DNA of 64,000 nucleotides from Sedimenticola selenatireducens DSM 17993 (GTDB taxonomy: Bacteria; Pseudomonadota; Gammaproteobacteria; Chromatiales; Chromatiaceae): positions 1 to 64,000 of the forward strand of contig NZ_ATZE01000026.1 in assembly GCF_000428045.1 (NCBI RefSeq), read 5' to 3'. The translations under genes were made by a program, and so were the position numbers. Of this stretch, positions 54,367-64,000 are shown one piece after another. A model generated the notes under the pieces. It was not told the DNA's origin, searched no databases, and saw only the letters and a list, made by a program, of their open reading frames with translations. Each line of letters begins with the position of its first letter. Positions within the stretch are counted from its first letter, which is position 1.

Positions 54367-55028
54367 GTGCCGGCGTCGCTTCCCCCGAATGCCAATTCAA
54401 CCAAGTCTACCGTAGCCTGCTGGATCACTACGGTCCACAGCACTGGTGGCCGGGCGATACGGCGTTTGAGGTGATGGTTGGCGCGATCCTGACCCAGAAT
54501 ACCGCCTGGCGCAATGTGGAGGCAGCGATCAATAACCTGAAGCGTGCAGACCTGCTCGCTGCCGACGGGATAATCAACTGTCCTGATGCCGAATTGGCAC
54601 AACTGCTGCGACCGGCCGGTTATTTCAACATCAAGACCACGCGCCTGAAAAATCTCTGCATGCTACTGCATAACGCCGGTTTTAAGCGGCTTCAGGAGAT
54701 GCCCACCAGAGAATTGCGGCAACAACTGCTGGCGGTGAACGGTGTAGGGCTGGAAACCGCGGACGCGATTCTGCTCTATGCCTTTCAACGACCGGTATTC
54801 GTAATTGATGCCTATACCCGGCGAATATTTTCAAGATTTGGACTAGTGTCCGGTAATGAAGACTATGAAGCGCTGAGAGCCCGGTTTGAGGGAGCACTTG
54901 ATGCATCTGCAGCAATTTATAATGAATATCATGCCTTGATCGTGCAGCATGCAAAGCAGGCTTGCCGAGTTAAACCGGAGTGCGACCGCTGCATTCTATG
55001 CCCGGACTGTGAATACGTAACTAAATAG
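54363..55028 (+). CDS. Endonuclease III-like HhH-GPD DNA glycosylase
   Basis: The 221-residue protein has the HhH-GPD fold: [19 protein letters not shown] near residues 35-53, the hairpin [10 protein letters not shown] near 130-139, and [10 protein letters not shown] with the catalytic aspartate. A 4Fe-4S site is formed by C-x5-C-x2-C-x5-C at the end. The residue that is the lysine nucleophile in endonuclease III (GRKTAN) is a glutamate here, so a monofunctional glycosylase such as the 3-methyladenine type is more likely than a lyase. It overlaps rluB by four bases. Confidence 0.88.
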   Translation: MSAGVASPECQFNQVYRSLLDHYGPQHWWPGDTAFEVMVGAILTQNTAWRNVEAAINNLKRADLLAADGIINCPDAELAQLLRPAGYFNIKTTRLKNLCMLLHNAGFKRLQEMPTRELRQQLLAVNGVGLETADAILLYAFQRPVFVIDAYTRRIFSRFGLVSGNEDYEALRARFEGALDASAAIYNEYHALIVQHAKQACRVKPECDRCILCPDCEYVTK

Positions 55029-55119
55029 TATGAGTATCCTATAAAAAAACAAAAAAAATTTCGCCTAACCCCGGGGCCGATGCTAGAATTATTTTTTTTG
55101 GACAACGATGGAAACGCGC

Positions 55120-56376
55120 ATGGCATACGATAAGATTAAAGTTCCGGCCGACGGCGACAAAATTACCGTTAATCCCGATTTCTCCCTCAGTGTTCCCAAT
55201 CGCCCAATCATTCCCTATATAGAAGGCGATGGTATCGGTATCGACATCACCCCGGTGATGATTAAGGTGATCGATGCTGCGGTAGATAAGGCATATGGTG
55301 GCGAGCGCAGTATTGCCTGGATGGAGATCTTTGCCGGTGAAAAGGCCAACAATCTTTATGGTGGCGATACCTGGCTGCCGGAAGAGACCTATGAGGCTGT
55401 CAAGGAGTTCACCGTGTCCATCAAAGGACCACTGACCACACCGGTTGGCGGTGGCATGCGATCACTGAATGTGGCGTTGCGTCAGGTGCTGGATCTGTTT
55501 GTCTGTCTGCGTCCTGTCCGCTACTACGAAGGGACTCCTAGTCCGCTGAAGCGTCCCGACCTGACGGATATGGTGATCTTCCGGGAGAACTCGGAAGATA
55601 TCTATGCCGGAATCGAGTGGGAAGAAGGCACCGATGATGTCAAGAAAGTGATCGATTTCCTGCAGGGTCAAATGGGCGTCACCAAGATCCGCTTCCCGGA
55701 ATGCTCCGGTATCGGTATCAAGCCGGTTTCACGTGATGGCACCCGTCGCCTGGTCCGCAAAGCGTTGCAGTATGCCATCGACAACGATCGTAGCTCGGTT
55801 ACCCTGGTGCACAAGGGTAATATCATGAAGTTTACCGAAGGCGCCTTTAAAAACTGGGGTTATGAAATTGCCAAGGAGGAGTTCGGCGCAGTCGAAATCG
55901 ATGGAGGCCCCTGGTGCAGCTTCAAGAATCCCAAGACCGGTAATGAGATCATCGTCAAGGACTCGATCGCGGATGCCTTCCTGCAGCAGATCCTGCTGCG
56001 TCCTGCCGAGTATGATGTGATTGCGACCTTGAACCTGAACGGTGACTACATCTCTGATGCGCTGGCGGCCCAGGTGGGCGGTATCGGTATTGCACCGGGC
56101 GCCAACCTGTCCGACACCGTGGCCATGTTCGAGGCAACCCATGGCACCGCGCCAAAATATGCGGGCCTGGACAAGGTGAATCCCGGATCACTGATCCTCT
56201 CTGCCGAGATGATGTTGCGGCATATGGGTTGGGTCGAGGCGGCGGACCTGGTGGTCAAGGCGATGTCCGGAGCGATCAAGGCAAAAACCGTGACCTATGA
56301 TTTCGAGCGTCTGATGGAGGGTTCCACCCTGCTAAGTTGCTCGGCATTCGGTGACGCGATGATCGCGAATATGTAA
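55120..56376 (+). CDS. icd: NADP-dependent isocitrate dehydrogenase
   Basis: The protein (418 residues from this start, E. coli 416) opens [18 protein letters not shown], close to E. coli Icd, and has [34 protein letters not shown] with the regulatory serine environment, and the nucleotide-binding [11 protein letters not shown] region. It converts isocitrate to 2-oxoglutarate in the TCA cycle. An ATG at 55108 is in frame. The gene stands alone with its own terminator. Confidence 0.96.
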   Translation: MAYDKIKVPADGDKITVNPDFSLSVPNRPIIPYIEGDGIGIDITPVMIKVIDAAVDKAYGGERSIAWMEIFAGEKANNLYGGDTWLPEETYEAVKEFTVSIKGPLTTPVGGGMRSLNVALRQVLDLFVCLRPVRYYEGTPSPLKRPDLTDMVIFRENSEDIYAGIEWEEGTDDVKKVIDFLQGQMGVTKIRFPECSGIGIKPVSRDGTRRLVRKALQYAIDNDRSSVTLVHKGNIMKFTEGAFKNWGYEIAKEEFGAVEIDGGPWCSFKNPKTGNEIIVKDSIADAFLQQILLRPAEYDVIATLNLNGDYISDALAAQVGGIGIAPGANLSDTVAMFEATHGTAPKYAGLDKVNPGSLILSAEMMLRHMGWVEAADLVVKAMSGAIKAKTVTYDFERLMEGSTLLSCSAFGDAMIANM

Positions 56377-56393
56377 CTTGTCGTTTTTGTGTT

Positions 56394-56431
56394 AAAAAAA
56401 GCCCGTGGCGAATAACGTCACGGGCTTTTTT
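56394..56431 (+). terminator. Rho-independent terminator of icd
   Basis: GCCCGTG at 56401-56407 pairs with CACGGGC at 56419-56425, flanked by an A run and a T run of six. Confidence 0.92.
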
Positions 56432-56577
56432 GTTTCTTTCAATTTGCTGGCCTGAAGGGCAGGGCCTAACACCAGCACCACCAACGAGCGGGTGTCTGGT
56501 AAAGCGGCGCCCTTAGACCATCTGCACCACCTACCACCTGGATGAGTACAGGTGATGCAGCGTGTTATGAAAGCTTG

Positions 56578-56790
56578 TCAGGCTTCAGCAATAGACTGCA
56601 GATTGGCAGCGTGCAGGCCCTTGGGACCCTCTTCAAGTTCGAACTGAACTTTCTGGCCCTCTTTGAGTGTTTTATAGCCATCCATACTGATGGCTGAAAA
56701 GTGAATGAAGATGTCCTGCTCGCCTTGATCAGGCGTTACAAACCCATAACCTTTTGCGTTGTTGAACCATTTAACAGTGCCAGTTGCCAT
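56578..56790 (-). CDS. Cold-shock-domain protein
   Basis: The 70-residue protein is a single cold-shock domain with both RNA-binding motifs: KGYGFV and DIFIHF. The start [17 protein letters not shown] and the position beside clpS suggest the CspD type of Pseudomonas and E. coli, where cspD is next to clpS. GGAGGAG precedes the ATG. CspD-type proteins act on single-stranded nucleic acid in slow growth. The symbol is left blank since CspA-group proteins are hard to separate by eye. Confidence 0.95.
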   Translation of the reverse strand: MATGTVKWFNNAKGYGFVTPDQGEQDIFIHFSAISMDGYKTLKEGQKVQFELEEGPKGLHAANLQSIAEA

Positions 56791-57155
56791 GACGCGTACT
56801 CCTCCAGTACTCCAAGTACAGACTTAATTCATCACTGCATAGGTGGCAGGGCTGTTGTTATTGAATTAATGCCCGTTGAATTATGCAGATCACGAATACA
56901 AAGCGGGTAGAAAATCCCACGGCGATCATAAATTAAATTTCTACCCCCCTCAATCTAATTAGTATAGCGATTCGGAACGGTTGGTCAAATATTAGACATT
57001 TCACGGCATAATAACAGGGTAGTTGAGATGGATTAATTTGTCTTGAAATAGGGGATAATCGGAGTCTGGGCAAGGATGATGAAGGGAATGAAAATTCCCT
57101 CTCTTGCTAACGCCCGGGATGTTTACGGAAAGTTTATTTTTACTAGAATTAGGCT
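56791..57155. other. Intergenic leader region between the cold-shock gene and clpS
   Basis: These 365 bases hold the divergent leaders of the cold-shock gene and clpS. Cold-shock genes often have long structured 5' leaders, so part of this may be transcribed. I see no further gene, no clear riboswitch and no convincing promoter pair. Confidence 0.5.
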
Positions 57156-57476
57156 ATGACGGATAAAACCAATCCATATGATGATGGCGGCCTGGCGGTT
57201 GAGACTTCCAAACCGAAGCTCAAGCGGCCGCCTATGTTTAAGGTCCTGTTATTGAATGATGACTACACACCGATGGAATTTGTGGTTCTGGTGCTGGAGT
57301 CTTTTTTCAAAATGGACCGTGAAAAAGCTACCCAGATCATGCTGAATGTACATACACGTGGCGTTGGCGTTTGTGGGGTCTACACTAAGGATGTGGCGGA
57401 GACAAAAGTGGCCCAGGTTAACGAGTTTTCCCGAAGTCACCAACACCCGCTACTCTGTGCGCTGGAGGAAGCCTGA
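57156..57476 (+). CDS. clpS: ClpA adaptor protein ClpS
   Basis: The 106-residue protein has the ClpS core: [20 protein letters not shown] near residues 26-45 with the asparagine-aspartate that bind N-terminal residues, and [19 protein letters not shown]. ClpS presents N-degron proteins to ClpAP. It is followed by clpA 92 bases downstream, and the N-degron transferases bpt and aat are in the same neighbourhood. Confidence 0.96.
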   Translation: MTDKTNPYDDGGLAVETSKPKLKRPPMFKVLLLNDDYTPMEFVVLVLESFFKMDREKATQIMLNVHTRGVGVCGVYTKDVAETKVAQVNEFSRSHQHPLLCALEEA

Positions 57477-57568
57477 TGCCCTGTGTTCGAACTGTCGGAT
57501 CGGTAAGTAGTCAATAGGTTGTAGCACCCATTTCAGTCACTCTTGTTACCAGGAAGCCAAGGTCAGCC

Positions 57569-59827
57569 ATGTTAAGTAAAGAGCTAGAATTCACCCTGAA
57601 CCAGGCCTTCATGGAGGCGAGGGACAGGCATCACGAATATATGACGGTAGAGCATCTGCTGTTGGCCTTGTTGGATAACCCGACCGCCGTGAATGTCCTG
57701 CGTGCGTGCGGTGCGGACACTGAGGTATTGCGACGCGATATTGACCAGTTCATTGAGGAGACCACTCCGCTGTTGCCGGATGATACGGAACATGAGACTC
57801 AGCCGACCCTCGGCTTTCAACGGGTGCTTCAGCGCGCCGTCTACCATGTCCAGTCTTCTGGCCGGGATGAGGTGACCGGCGCCAATGTCCTGGTCGCCAT
57901 TTTCAGTGAGCAGGAGTCACAGGCGGTTTTCTTTCTGCATCAGCAGGATATAGCGCGCCTTGATGTGGTTAACTATATCTCCCACGGTATCTCCAAGGTG
58001 CATGGGGAGTCTGAGCAGCGGGATGAAATCAGTCGGAGCAGTGAAGAGATTGAAGTGGATTCACCTTCCTCCAATCCACTGGATAACTTTTCCACCAATC
58101 TGAACGAGCAGGCACGGCAGGGCAAGATTGACCCATTGATTGGTCGTGGCCATGAGATCGAGCGCACCGTTCAGATTCTTTGCCGGCGCAGGAAAAACAA
58201 TCCACTGCTGGTGGGTGAGGCCGGTGTCGGTAAAACGGCTATTGCCGAAGGACTGGCGAAGAAGATTGTTGACAAGGAGGTGCCGGAGATCCTGGCAAAA
58301 TGCACCATCTACTCCCTTGATCTGGGCAGTCTGGTTGCAGGCACCAAGTATCGTGGAGACTTCGAAAAGCGACTTAAGGCGGTTTTGGCACAGCTCAAGA
58401 AGGAGCCGGATACCATACTCTTTATCGATGAAATCCATACGGTTATTGGTGCCGGTGCGGCATCCGGCGGGGTCATGGATGCCTCAAATCTGATCAAGCC
58501 GGTACTGGCTTCGGGTGAGCTTCGTTGCATTGGTTCGACAACTTATCAGGAGTTTCGCGGCATCTTTGAGAAAGACCGGGCACTGGCCCGCCGCTTCCAG
58601 AAGATCGATGTAGAGGAGCCATCCGTTGAAGAGACCATTGAAATCCTGAGGGGATTAAAGAGCCGATTCGAGGAGCATCATCACGTCAGCTACTCCAATG
58701 AGGCCTTGCGGACGGCTGCGGAGCTTGCGGAGCGTTATATCAATGACCGACATCTTCCGGATAAGGCGATTGATGTGATTGACGAGGCAGGCGCCAGTGT
58801 ACAGTTACAGGATGCCGGCAATCGTAAACAGTCCATCGAGGTGGAGGACATCGAGAATATTGTCGCCAAAATGGCGCGCATACCGCCAAAGAGTGTCTCG
58901 GTGTCTGACGTCGAGGCGCTGAAAAACCTGGATCGTGATCTCAAGATGGTGGTGTATGGCCAGGACGAGGCGATTTCTACCCTGACCGCGGCCATTCGTA
59001 TGAGCCGTTCGGGGCTTGGAACTGAACAAAAACCGGTGGGGTCTTTCCTGTTTGCCGGACCGACCGGCGTGGGTAAAACCGAGGTTACCCGACAACTGGC
59101 GCGAATTCTGGGTATTGAGCTGATTCGCTTCGATATGTCCGAGTACATGGAGCGGCACACGGTTTCCCGTCTGATCGGCGCACCTCCCGGGTATGTCGGT
59201 TTTGATCAGGGAGGGCTGTTGACCGAGGAGATTAGTAAACATCCGCATTCCGTGCTGTTGCTGGATGAGGTCGAGAAGGCACATCCGGATGTATTTAATC
59301 TGCTTCTGCAGGTGATGGACCACGGCACACTCACCGACAACAACGGTCGCAAGGCTGACTTCAGGAATGTGGTTATTGTTATGACCACGAATGCCGGCGC
59401 CGGTGAGATGGCCAGGGCTTCAATCGGCTTTACCTCCCAGGATCACACCAGTGATGGTATGGAGTCGATCAAGAAAATGTTCTCACCCGAATTCCGCAAC
59501 CGGCTGGACGCAATCATCCAGTTCAAGTCATTGCCGCTGGACGTGATCAGCAATGTGGTGGACAAGTTTATCTTCGAGCTCGAAGGTCAACTGGAAGAGA
59601 AGCATGTGACTCTGACGCTGGATGATGAGGCCAAGGCCTGGCTGGCAACACACGGCTATGATTCAACCATGGGTGCCCGCCCGATGGCGCGCCTGATCCA
59701 GGAGAAGATCAAGAAGCCAATGGCAGAAGAGCTGCTGTTTGGCTCCTTGTCGGAAGGCGGTCACATCAGAGTGACGGTAGTCGAAGGAGAGCTTACGCTG
59801 GAGATGGAGGGCTGCGCCATACATTGA
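57569..59827 (+). CDS. clpA: ATP-dependent Clp protease ATP-binding subunit ClpA
   Basis: The 752-residue protein has the N-domain that binds ClpS (residues about 1-145), two AAA+ modules with GEAGVGKTA and GPTGVGKTE Walker A motifs, FIDEIHT and [13 protein letters not shown] Walker B motifs, and the C-terminal domain that contacts ClpP. It unfolds substrates for ClpP. Length matches E. coli ClpA (758). clpP is not in this window. Confidence 0.97.
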   Translation: MLSKELEFTLNQAFMEARDRHHEYMTVEHLLLALLDNPTAVNVLRACGADTEVLRRDIDQFIEETTPLLPDDTEHETQPTLGFQRVLQRAVYHVQSSGRDEVTGANVLVAIFSEQESQAVFFLHQQDIARLDVVNYISHGISKVHGESEQRDEISRSSEEIEVDSPSSNPLDNFSTNLNEQARQGKIDPLIGRGHEIERTVQILCRRRKNNPLLVGEAGVGKTAIAEGLAKKIVDKEVPEILAKCTIYSLDLGSLVAGTKYRGDFEKRLKAVLAQLKKEPDTILFIDEIHTVIGAGAASGGVMDASNLIKPVLASGELRCIGSTTYQEFRGIFEKDRALARRFQKIDVEEPSVEETIEILRGLKSRFEEHHHVSYSNEALRTAAELAERYINDRHLPDKAIDVIDEAGASVQLQDAGNRKQSIEVEDIENIVAKMARIPPKSVSVSDVEALKNLDRDLKMVVYGQDEAISTLTAAIRMSRSGLGTEQKPVGSFLFAGPTGVGKTEVTRQLARILGIELIRFDMSEYMERHTVSRLIGAPPGYVGFDQGGLLTEEISKHPHSVLLLDEVEKAHPDVFNLLLQVMDHGTLTDNNGRKADFRNVVIVMTTNAGAGEMARASIGFTSQDHTSDGMESIKKMFSPEFRNRLDAIIQFKSLPLDVISNVVDKFIFELEGQLEEKHVTLTLDDEAKAWLATHGYDSTMGARPMARLIQEKIKKPMAEELLFGSLSEGGHIRVTVVEGELTLEMEGCAIH

Positions 59828-59849
59828 CCCAGCGCATCGAACATTTCGG

Positions 59850-60068
59850 TTAGCGCGCGCGGTAGGTGATGCGGCCTTTGCTCAAATCGTAAGGGGTCAA
59901 CTGAACAGTGACAGTGTCTCCGGTGAGAATGCGGATATAGTGTTTACGCATCTTGCCGGAGATATGGGCTGTAACGACATGGCCGTTTTCCAGCTCAACG
60001 CGGAACATGGTGTTGGGGAGGGTCTCAATGACCGTGCCGTCCATCTCAATAAAATCTTCTTTTGCCAT
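59850..60068 (-). CDS. infA: Translation initiation factor IF-1
   Basis: The 72-residue protein is a single OB fold with [19 protein letters not shown] and [28 protein letters not shown], typical IF-1. It assists start-codon selection on the 30S subunit. It lies convergent to clpA and downstream of bpt on the same strand, an order conserved with Pseudomonas. Confidence 0.98.
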   Translation of the reverse strand: MAKEDFIEMDGTVIETLPNTMFRVELENGHVVTAHISGKMRKHYIRILTGDTVTVQLTPYDLSKGRITYRAR

Positions 60069-60222
60069 TCGGTTTCCTGGTTACCCTGAGTTGCTGGCGG
60101 CGGATTATAGCACATTGCCAGCCGAAATAAGCGGGCAATTATGAGTGAAAATCAGTATAAGGCAAGTGATTTGTTCATATTTTTACTTGTCTACTCATGC
60201 AATATACGGTGCTTCTTTCACT

Positions 60223-60954
60223 TTATTTACGCTTCGAAACCCTGACCCACTCATCATCAATGAACACCTCGTGGGGAAGGTATTGACTCTTGTATGACAT
60301 TTTCCGGCAATCCGGTACCCAATAGCCGAGATAAAGCCAGGGGAGTCGGCGTCTTTTACACTCCTGTATCTGCCAAAGCAGGCAGAAAACGCCCGGGCTG
60401 TGCCGTTCAAGCTCCGGATCAAAAAAGGTATAGACGGCAGATAGACCGTTCTGAAGTATATCGGTGACCGCGACGGCGATCAGTTTTGTGTCCTGGTAGA
60501 ATGCGAAGCTGCTGCTGAGAGCCCAATTACTGGATATGAACTGCTGATAACCCTCCTCGGTTGTGGCCGCCATCTCGCCATCGGGGTGGCGGGACCGCAT
60601 GTAGCGTTGAAACAGCTCGAAATGGGCGGGGTCAAATTCAGCCGGTTGTTCGGTTACCTGGTAAGCCGTCTGCTGTCTGTTCCAGATGCGCCGTTGAAAG
60701 CGGCGCGGTCTGAACTCCTCCACCGGTATGCGTAGCGGAATACACTGTTTACAGTCACGACAATCCGGGCGATAGATCATGTCTCCACTGCGTCGGAATC
60801 CCTGGTCGATCAGCGCTTCGTAGAGCGGCATCGATTTAGCCCGGTACGGGTCGACAAACAGACTCCTTGCCTGTCTTTCGTCGAGGTAGGCGCAGTCATG
60901 TTCCGGTGTCTGGTAGAGCTGTACCATTCTTGAACGTCTGGTTTCACGATTCAT
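60223..60954 (-). CDS. bpt: Aspartate/glutamate leucyltransferase (Ate/Bpt family)
   Basis: The 243-residue protein has the ATE-type N-terminal cysteine cluster (HDCAYLD, DCRDCKQC) and the C-terminal GNAT-like core with YLGYWVPDCRKMSYKSQY. In bacteria this family (Bpt) transfers leucine to proteins that start with Asp or Glu, creating N-degrons for ClpS. It overlaps aat by 11 bases, and clpS and clpA are close by, giving a complete bacterial N-degron set. Confidence 0.94.
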   Translation of the reverse strand: MNRETRRSRMVQLYQTPEHDCAYLDERQARSLFVDPYRAKSMPLYEALIDQGFRRSGDMIYRPDCRDCKQCIPLRIPVEEFRPRRFQRRIWNRQQTAYQVTEQPAEFDPAHFELFQRYMRSRHPDGEMAATTEEGYQQFISSNWALSSSFAFYQDTKLIAVAVTDILQNGLSAVYTFFDPELERHSPGVFCLLWQIQECKRRRLPWLYLGYWVPDCRKMSYKSQYLPHEVFIDDEWVRVSKRK

Positions 60955-61648
60955 CTATACCCTCGGTCCAACTCCCGATAAATCCTGGTTGATTGCAGAA
61001 GCGCTGCAGAAGATCGCAGAAGTGTCTGCGCTCAATCTCCTCGGCTCCCAGAGAAATCAGATGTGAGGTGTAGACCTGGCAATCAATCAGCCCGAACTCT
61101 TTGTCAGCCAGGCTATGGGCCAAATGTACCAGGGCAATTTTAGACGCATCGCGTTCCAGACTGAACATCGATTCACCAAAGAACACCCGGCCGATGGCGA
61201 TTCCATAGAGCCCGCCGACCAACCGGTTATTTTCCCTGATCTCCGCAGAGTGGGCGAATCCCAGTTGGTGAAGTTGGATATATGCCTGTTTCATTTCCTC
61301 GGTAATCCAGGTCTCCTCCCGGCCGGGTTGCGGCATGGCACAGGCGTTGATCACCTCGCTAAATGCAGTGTCAAAGGTGAACTGGTAGTTGCGGTTGCGT
61401 AAGGTTTTCGCCAGACTCCGGGAGATCTTGATGCTCTCCGGAAAGAGCACTGTTCTGGGATCAGGCGCCCACCAGAGTATCGGTTGTTCAGATGAATACC
61501 AGGGGAAGATGCCGTGCCGGTAGGCATTCAGCAGGCGGGTGGGTGAAAGGTCACCGCCCACCGCCAGAAGGCCGTCCGGTTCCTGTTCTGCATTTTCTAC
61601 CGGTGGAAAGTGCTCTTCCGGATTGTCTGGATCAAGCAATGAAATCAT
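60944..61648 (-). CDS. aat: Leucyl/phenylalanyl-tRNA--protein transferase
   Basis: The 234-residue protein has FPWYSSEQPILWWAPDPR near residues 48-65, the Aat signature, plus GGLYGIAIGRVFFGESMFS and CQVYTSHLISLGAEEI. Aat adds Leu or Phe to proteins that start with Lys or Arg so that ClpS-ClpAP can degrade them. It is cotranscribed with bpt and divergent from the PilZ gene. Confidence 0.97.
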   Translation of the reverse strand: MISLLDPDNPEEHFPPVENAEQEPDGLLAVGGDLSPTRLLNAYRHGIFPWYSSEQPILWWAPDPRTVLFPESIKISRSLAKTLRNRNYQFTFDTAFSEVINACAMPQPGREETWITEEMKQAYIQLHQLGFAHSAEIRENNRLVGGLYGIAIGRVFFGESMFSLERDASKIALVHLAHSLADKEFGLIDCQVYTSHLISLGAEEIERRHFCDLLQRFCNQPGFIGSWTEGIDES

Positions 61649-61718
61649 AATTACCAGCGCTTGCCTTTTTGATGAATCTCTGCGATATGAACATTATAGG
61701 TATCTTGAAATAAATTCC

Positions 61719-62387
61719 ATGCCCGAAAATATTCTGAATCTACATGTTGGAAAGTTGCTCCAGTTACAGCGAATCTCGCCGGAGTTTCATGATCGCTACA
61801 CCGTCACGTTAATCGGTTCGCTGCCGGGTAAGGGGGTGATTGTAACCACGCCCACGATCCACGATAAAATACAGTTTATAAAAGAGGGTGTGCGCTTTGC
61901 GGTGCGTCTATTGCACGGCAGCAAGGTGCTGGGGTTTGTTACGACCGTAACCCACTCGGCCAGCAAGCCATATCCCCATCTTCATATGAGCTATCCGTCA
62001 GAGATAGAGAGTCTCGCCGTACGGAATGCGGAAAGGGTCAACACCAATCTGCCCGCGCTGGTCAGAAATACCAGGCACGCGGACGACGACAATGCGTGGC
62101 AACCGGTGTTGGTGAAGGATCTCAGCATGACGGGCGCAAGGTTGGAGAGTCTTGATCCACTGGGTCGCAAGGGCGAACGGCTGGTCATGAAACTGGATAT
62201 AGATGTGTGTGGAGAGAGTGAGCAGATAATGGTGCTGACAGAGATCTGCAATCGTTCAGTCGTCAGCGACAAGCAGGATCAGGAAGATGCGAGATACTGT
62301 TGCGGTATCTCGTTTCTAAAGGTCAACCGGCTTCAGGAAGTGTTGCTCAATAATTGTGTACTGCAACTGAAAAATGGCGAAAACTGA
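61719..62387 (+). CDS. PilZ-domain protein with YcgR-like N-terminal domain
   Basis: The product (222 residues from the ATG at 61719) has an N-terminal beta domain of the YcgR-N type (residues about 1-100) and a PilZ domain with RNAER (RxxxR) followed by DLSMTGA (DxSxxG), the two motifs that bind cyclic di-GMP. It lacks a membrane segment. YcgR-type proteins slow flagella or regulate pili and surface matters when cyclic di-GMP is high. No flagellar genes are nearby. The reading frame extends upstream over the aat start, but that part has no coding character. Confidence 0.88.
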   Translation: MPENILNLHVGKLLQLQRISPEFHDRYTVTLIGSLPGKGVIVTTPTIHDKIQFIKEGVRFAVRLLHGSKVLGFVTTVTHSASKPYPHLHMSYPSEIESLAVRNAERVNTNLPALVRNTRHADDDNAWQPVLVKDLSMTGARLESLDPLGRKGERLVMKLDIDVCGESEQIMVLTEICNRSVVSDKQDQEDARYCCGISFLKVNRLQEVLLNNCVLQLKNGEN

Positions 62388-62433
62388 ATAGCGGACACCG
62401 GACGGATGCGTTTGCCCGGTGCCCGGCATCTGC

Positions 62434-63712
<1,279 letters not shown>

Positions 63713-63721
63713 GTGAATACC

Positions 63722-64000
63722 TTGGCACAAGCCAGTCAAACAGAACAGTTGCAGAATGACCGGGGAAGCGTTGCCGGACAGCGGCTTAGAGAGGGGGCGC
63801 TGGTACTGCTGGTGGCTATTTCGGCTTACCTGATGCTTTCGCTGGTGACTTATGCTCCCAATGATCCCGGGTGGTCCTATGCCGGCGCGCGCGAGGCTGC
63901 GGAAAATGCGGGCGGACTGGTTGGCGCCTGGCTGGCCGATGTGCTGCTGAATCTGTTTGGGCTGTGGGGATATCTGTTCCCGCTGATGATCGGCTGGAGC
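63722..64000 (+). CDS. ftsK: DNA translocase FtsK, N-terminal part
   Basis: Ninety-three codons run off the window edge. They encode a short polar start and two membrane segments (ALVLLVAISAYLMLSLVTY and the region around LLNLFGLWGYLFPLMIG), with YAPNDPGWSYAG between, the periplasmic loop typical of FtsK. FtsK anchors at the division septum and pumps DNA. The TTG at 63722 has GGTGA upstream; a GTG at 63713 is in frame and cannot be excluded. The position beside trxB supports the call. Confidence 0.92.
   Translation, partial: MAQASQTEQLQNDRGSVAGQRLREGALVLLVAISAYLMLSLVTYAPNDPGWSYAGAREAAENAGGLVGAWLADVLLNLFGLWGYLFPLMIGWS

Noticed and set aside
56459-56560. tRNA-like or pseudo-tRNA stretch on the minus strand between icd and the cold-shock gene
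   Set aside because: Contains a segment resembling a tRNA 5' part and a short inverted repeat (ACCTG/CAGGT), but no complete acceptor, anticodon or T arm can be folded.
61539-61718. N-terminal extension of the PilZ protein
   Set aside because: It overlaps the aat coding start on the other strand and has a low-complexity Ser/Gly-rich translation; the ATG at 61719 gives a normal domain boundary.

Overview
The window reads as chromosome of a free-living or symbiotic gammaproteobacterium with a respiratory, denitrification-capable lifestyle. The evidence is a complete napFDAGHBC operon, an NsrR-controlled nitric-oxide-response operon, the EF-P paralogue EfpL, CsiV beside Mfd, and the block icd-csp-clpS-clpA-infA-bpt-aat-trxB-ftsK, whose order matches that known from Pseudomonas and its relatives. 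A sulfur-oxidiser-like or Chromatiales-like lineage is a guess from the mix of DUF2249, NnrS-like and Nap genes; nothing in the window fixes the species.

Layout. 1-906: the 3' end of an IS200/IS605-type transposase with its right-end hairpins, next to an AT-rich orphan reading frame. 1109-4100: efpL, then nsrR facing a DUF59 / DUF2249 / NnrS-like operon, with an operator overlapping the promoter. 4117-8234: tRNA-Val, gltX, glnS and a duplicated tRNA-Ala/tRNA-Glu pair, so glutamyl and glutaminyl charging genes lie beside tRNA-Glu genes. 8335-8764: an AT-rich gap. 8765-32074: a 23-kb block of thirteen co-directional genes, nearly all for exported proteins. 32215-38679 (minus strand): a DsbA-like protein, a bile-acid/sodium symporter family protein, csiV and mfd. 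38794-45424: FNR-type sites and the nap operon. 45473-47994: moaA, a DsbA-fold isomerase, a YciI-like protein and yciB. 48148-55028: rnm, yciO, an M50 protease, trpS, scpA, scpB, rluB and an endonuclease III-like gene. 55120-64000: icd, a cold-shock gene, clpS, clpA, infA, bpt, aat, a PilZ protein, trxB and the start of ftsK.

The most unusual part is 8765-32074. Its second half encodes, in order, a secreted vWA protein resembling the periplasmic half of the type VI secretion kinase PpkA, an ABC ATPase and permease (TagT/TagS-like), a cysteine-free formylglycine-generating-enzyme-like protein (TagR-like), a glycine-zipper lipoprotein (TagQ-like), a second coiled-coil lipoprotein and an S41 protease. 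These resemble the TagQRST-PpkA envelope signalling pathway of Pseudomonas aeruginosa, but no kinase, phosphatase or type VI structural gene is present in the window. Instead the module is joined, by overlapping or closely spaced genes, to a first half of exported TPR proteins, a threonine-rich protein and a 2103-residue protein with five copies of a roughly 117-residue repeat marked by EWGNN. Two shared sequence marks tie the block together: a 50-residue C-terminal TPR tail on two proteins, and an ADALEG motif on the vWA protein and one lipoprotein. I infer a cell-envelope sensing or assembly system that reuses a type VI signalling module; its function is unknown.
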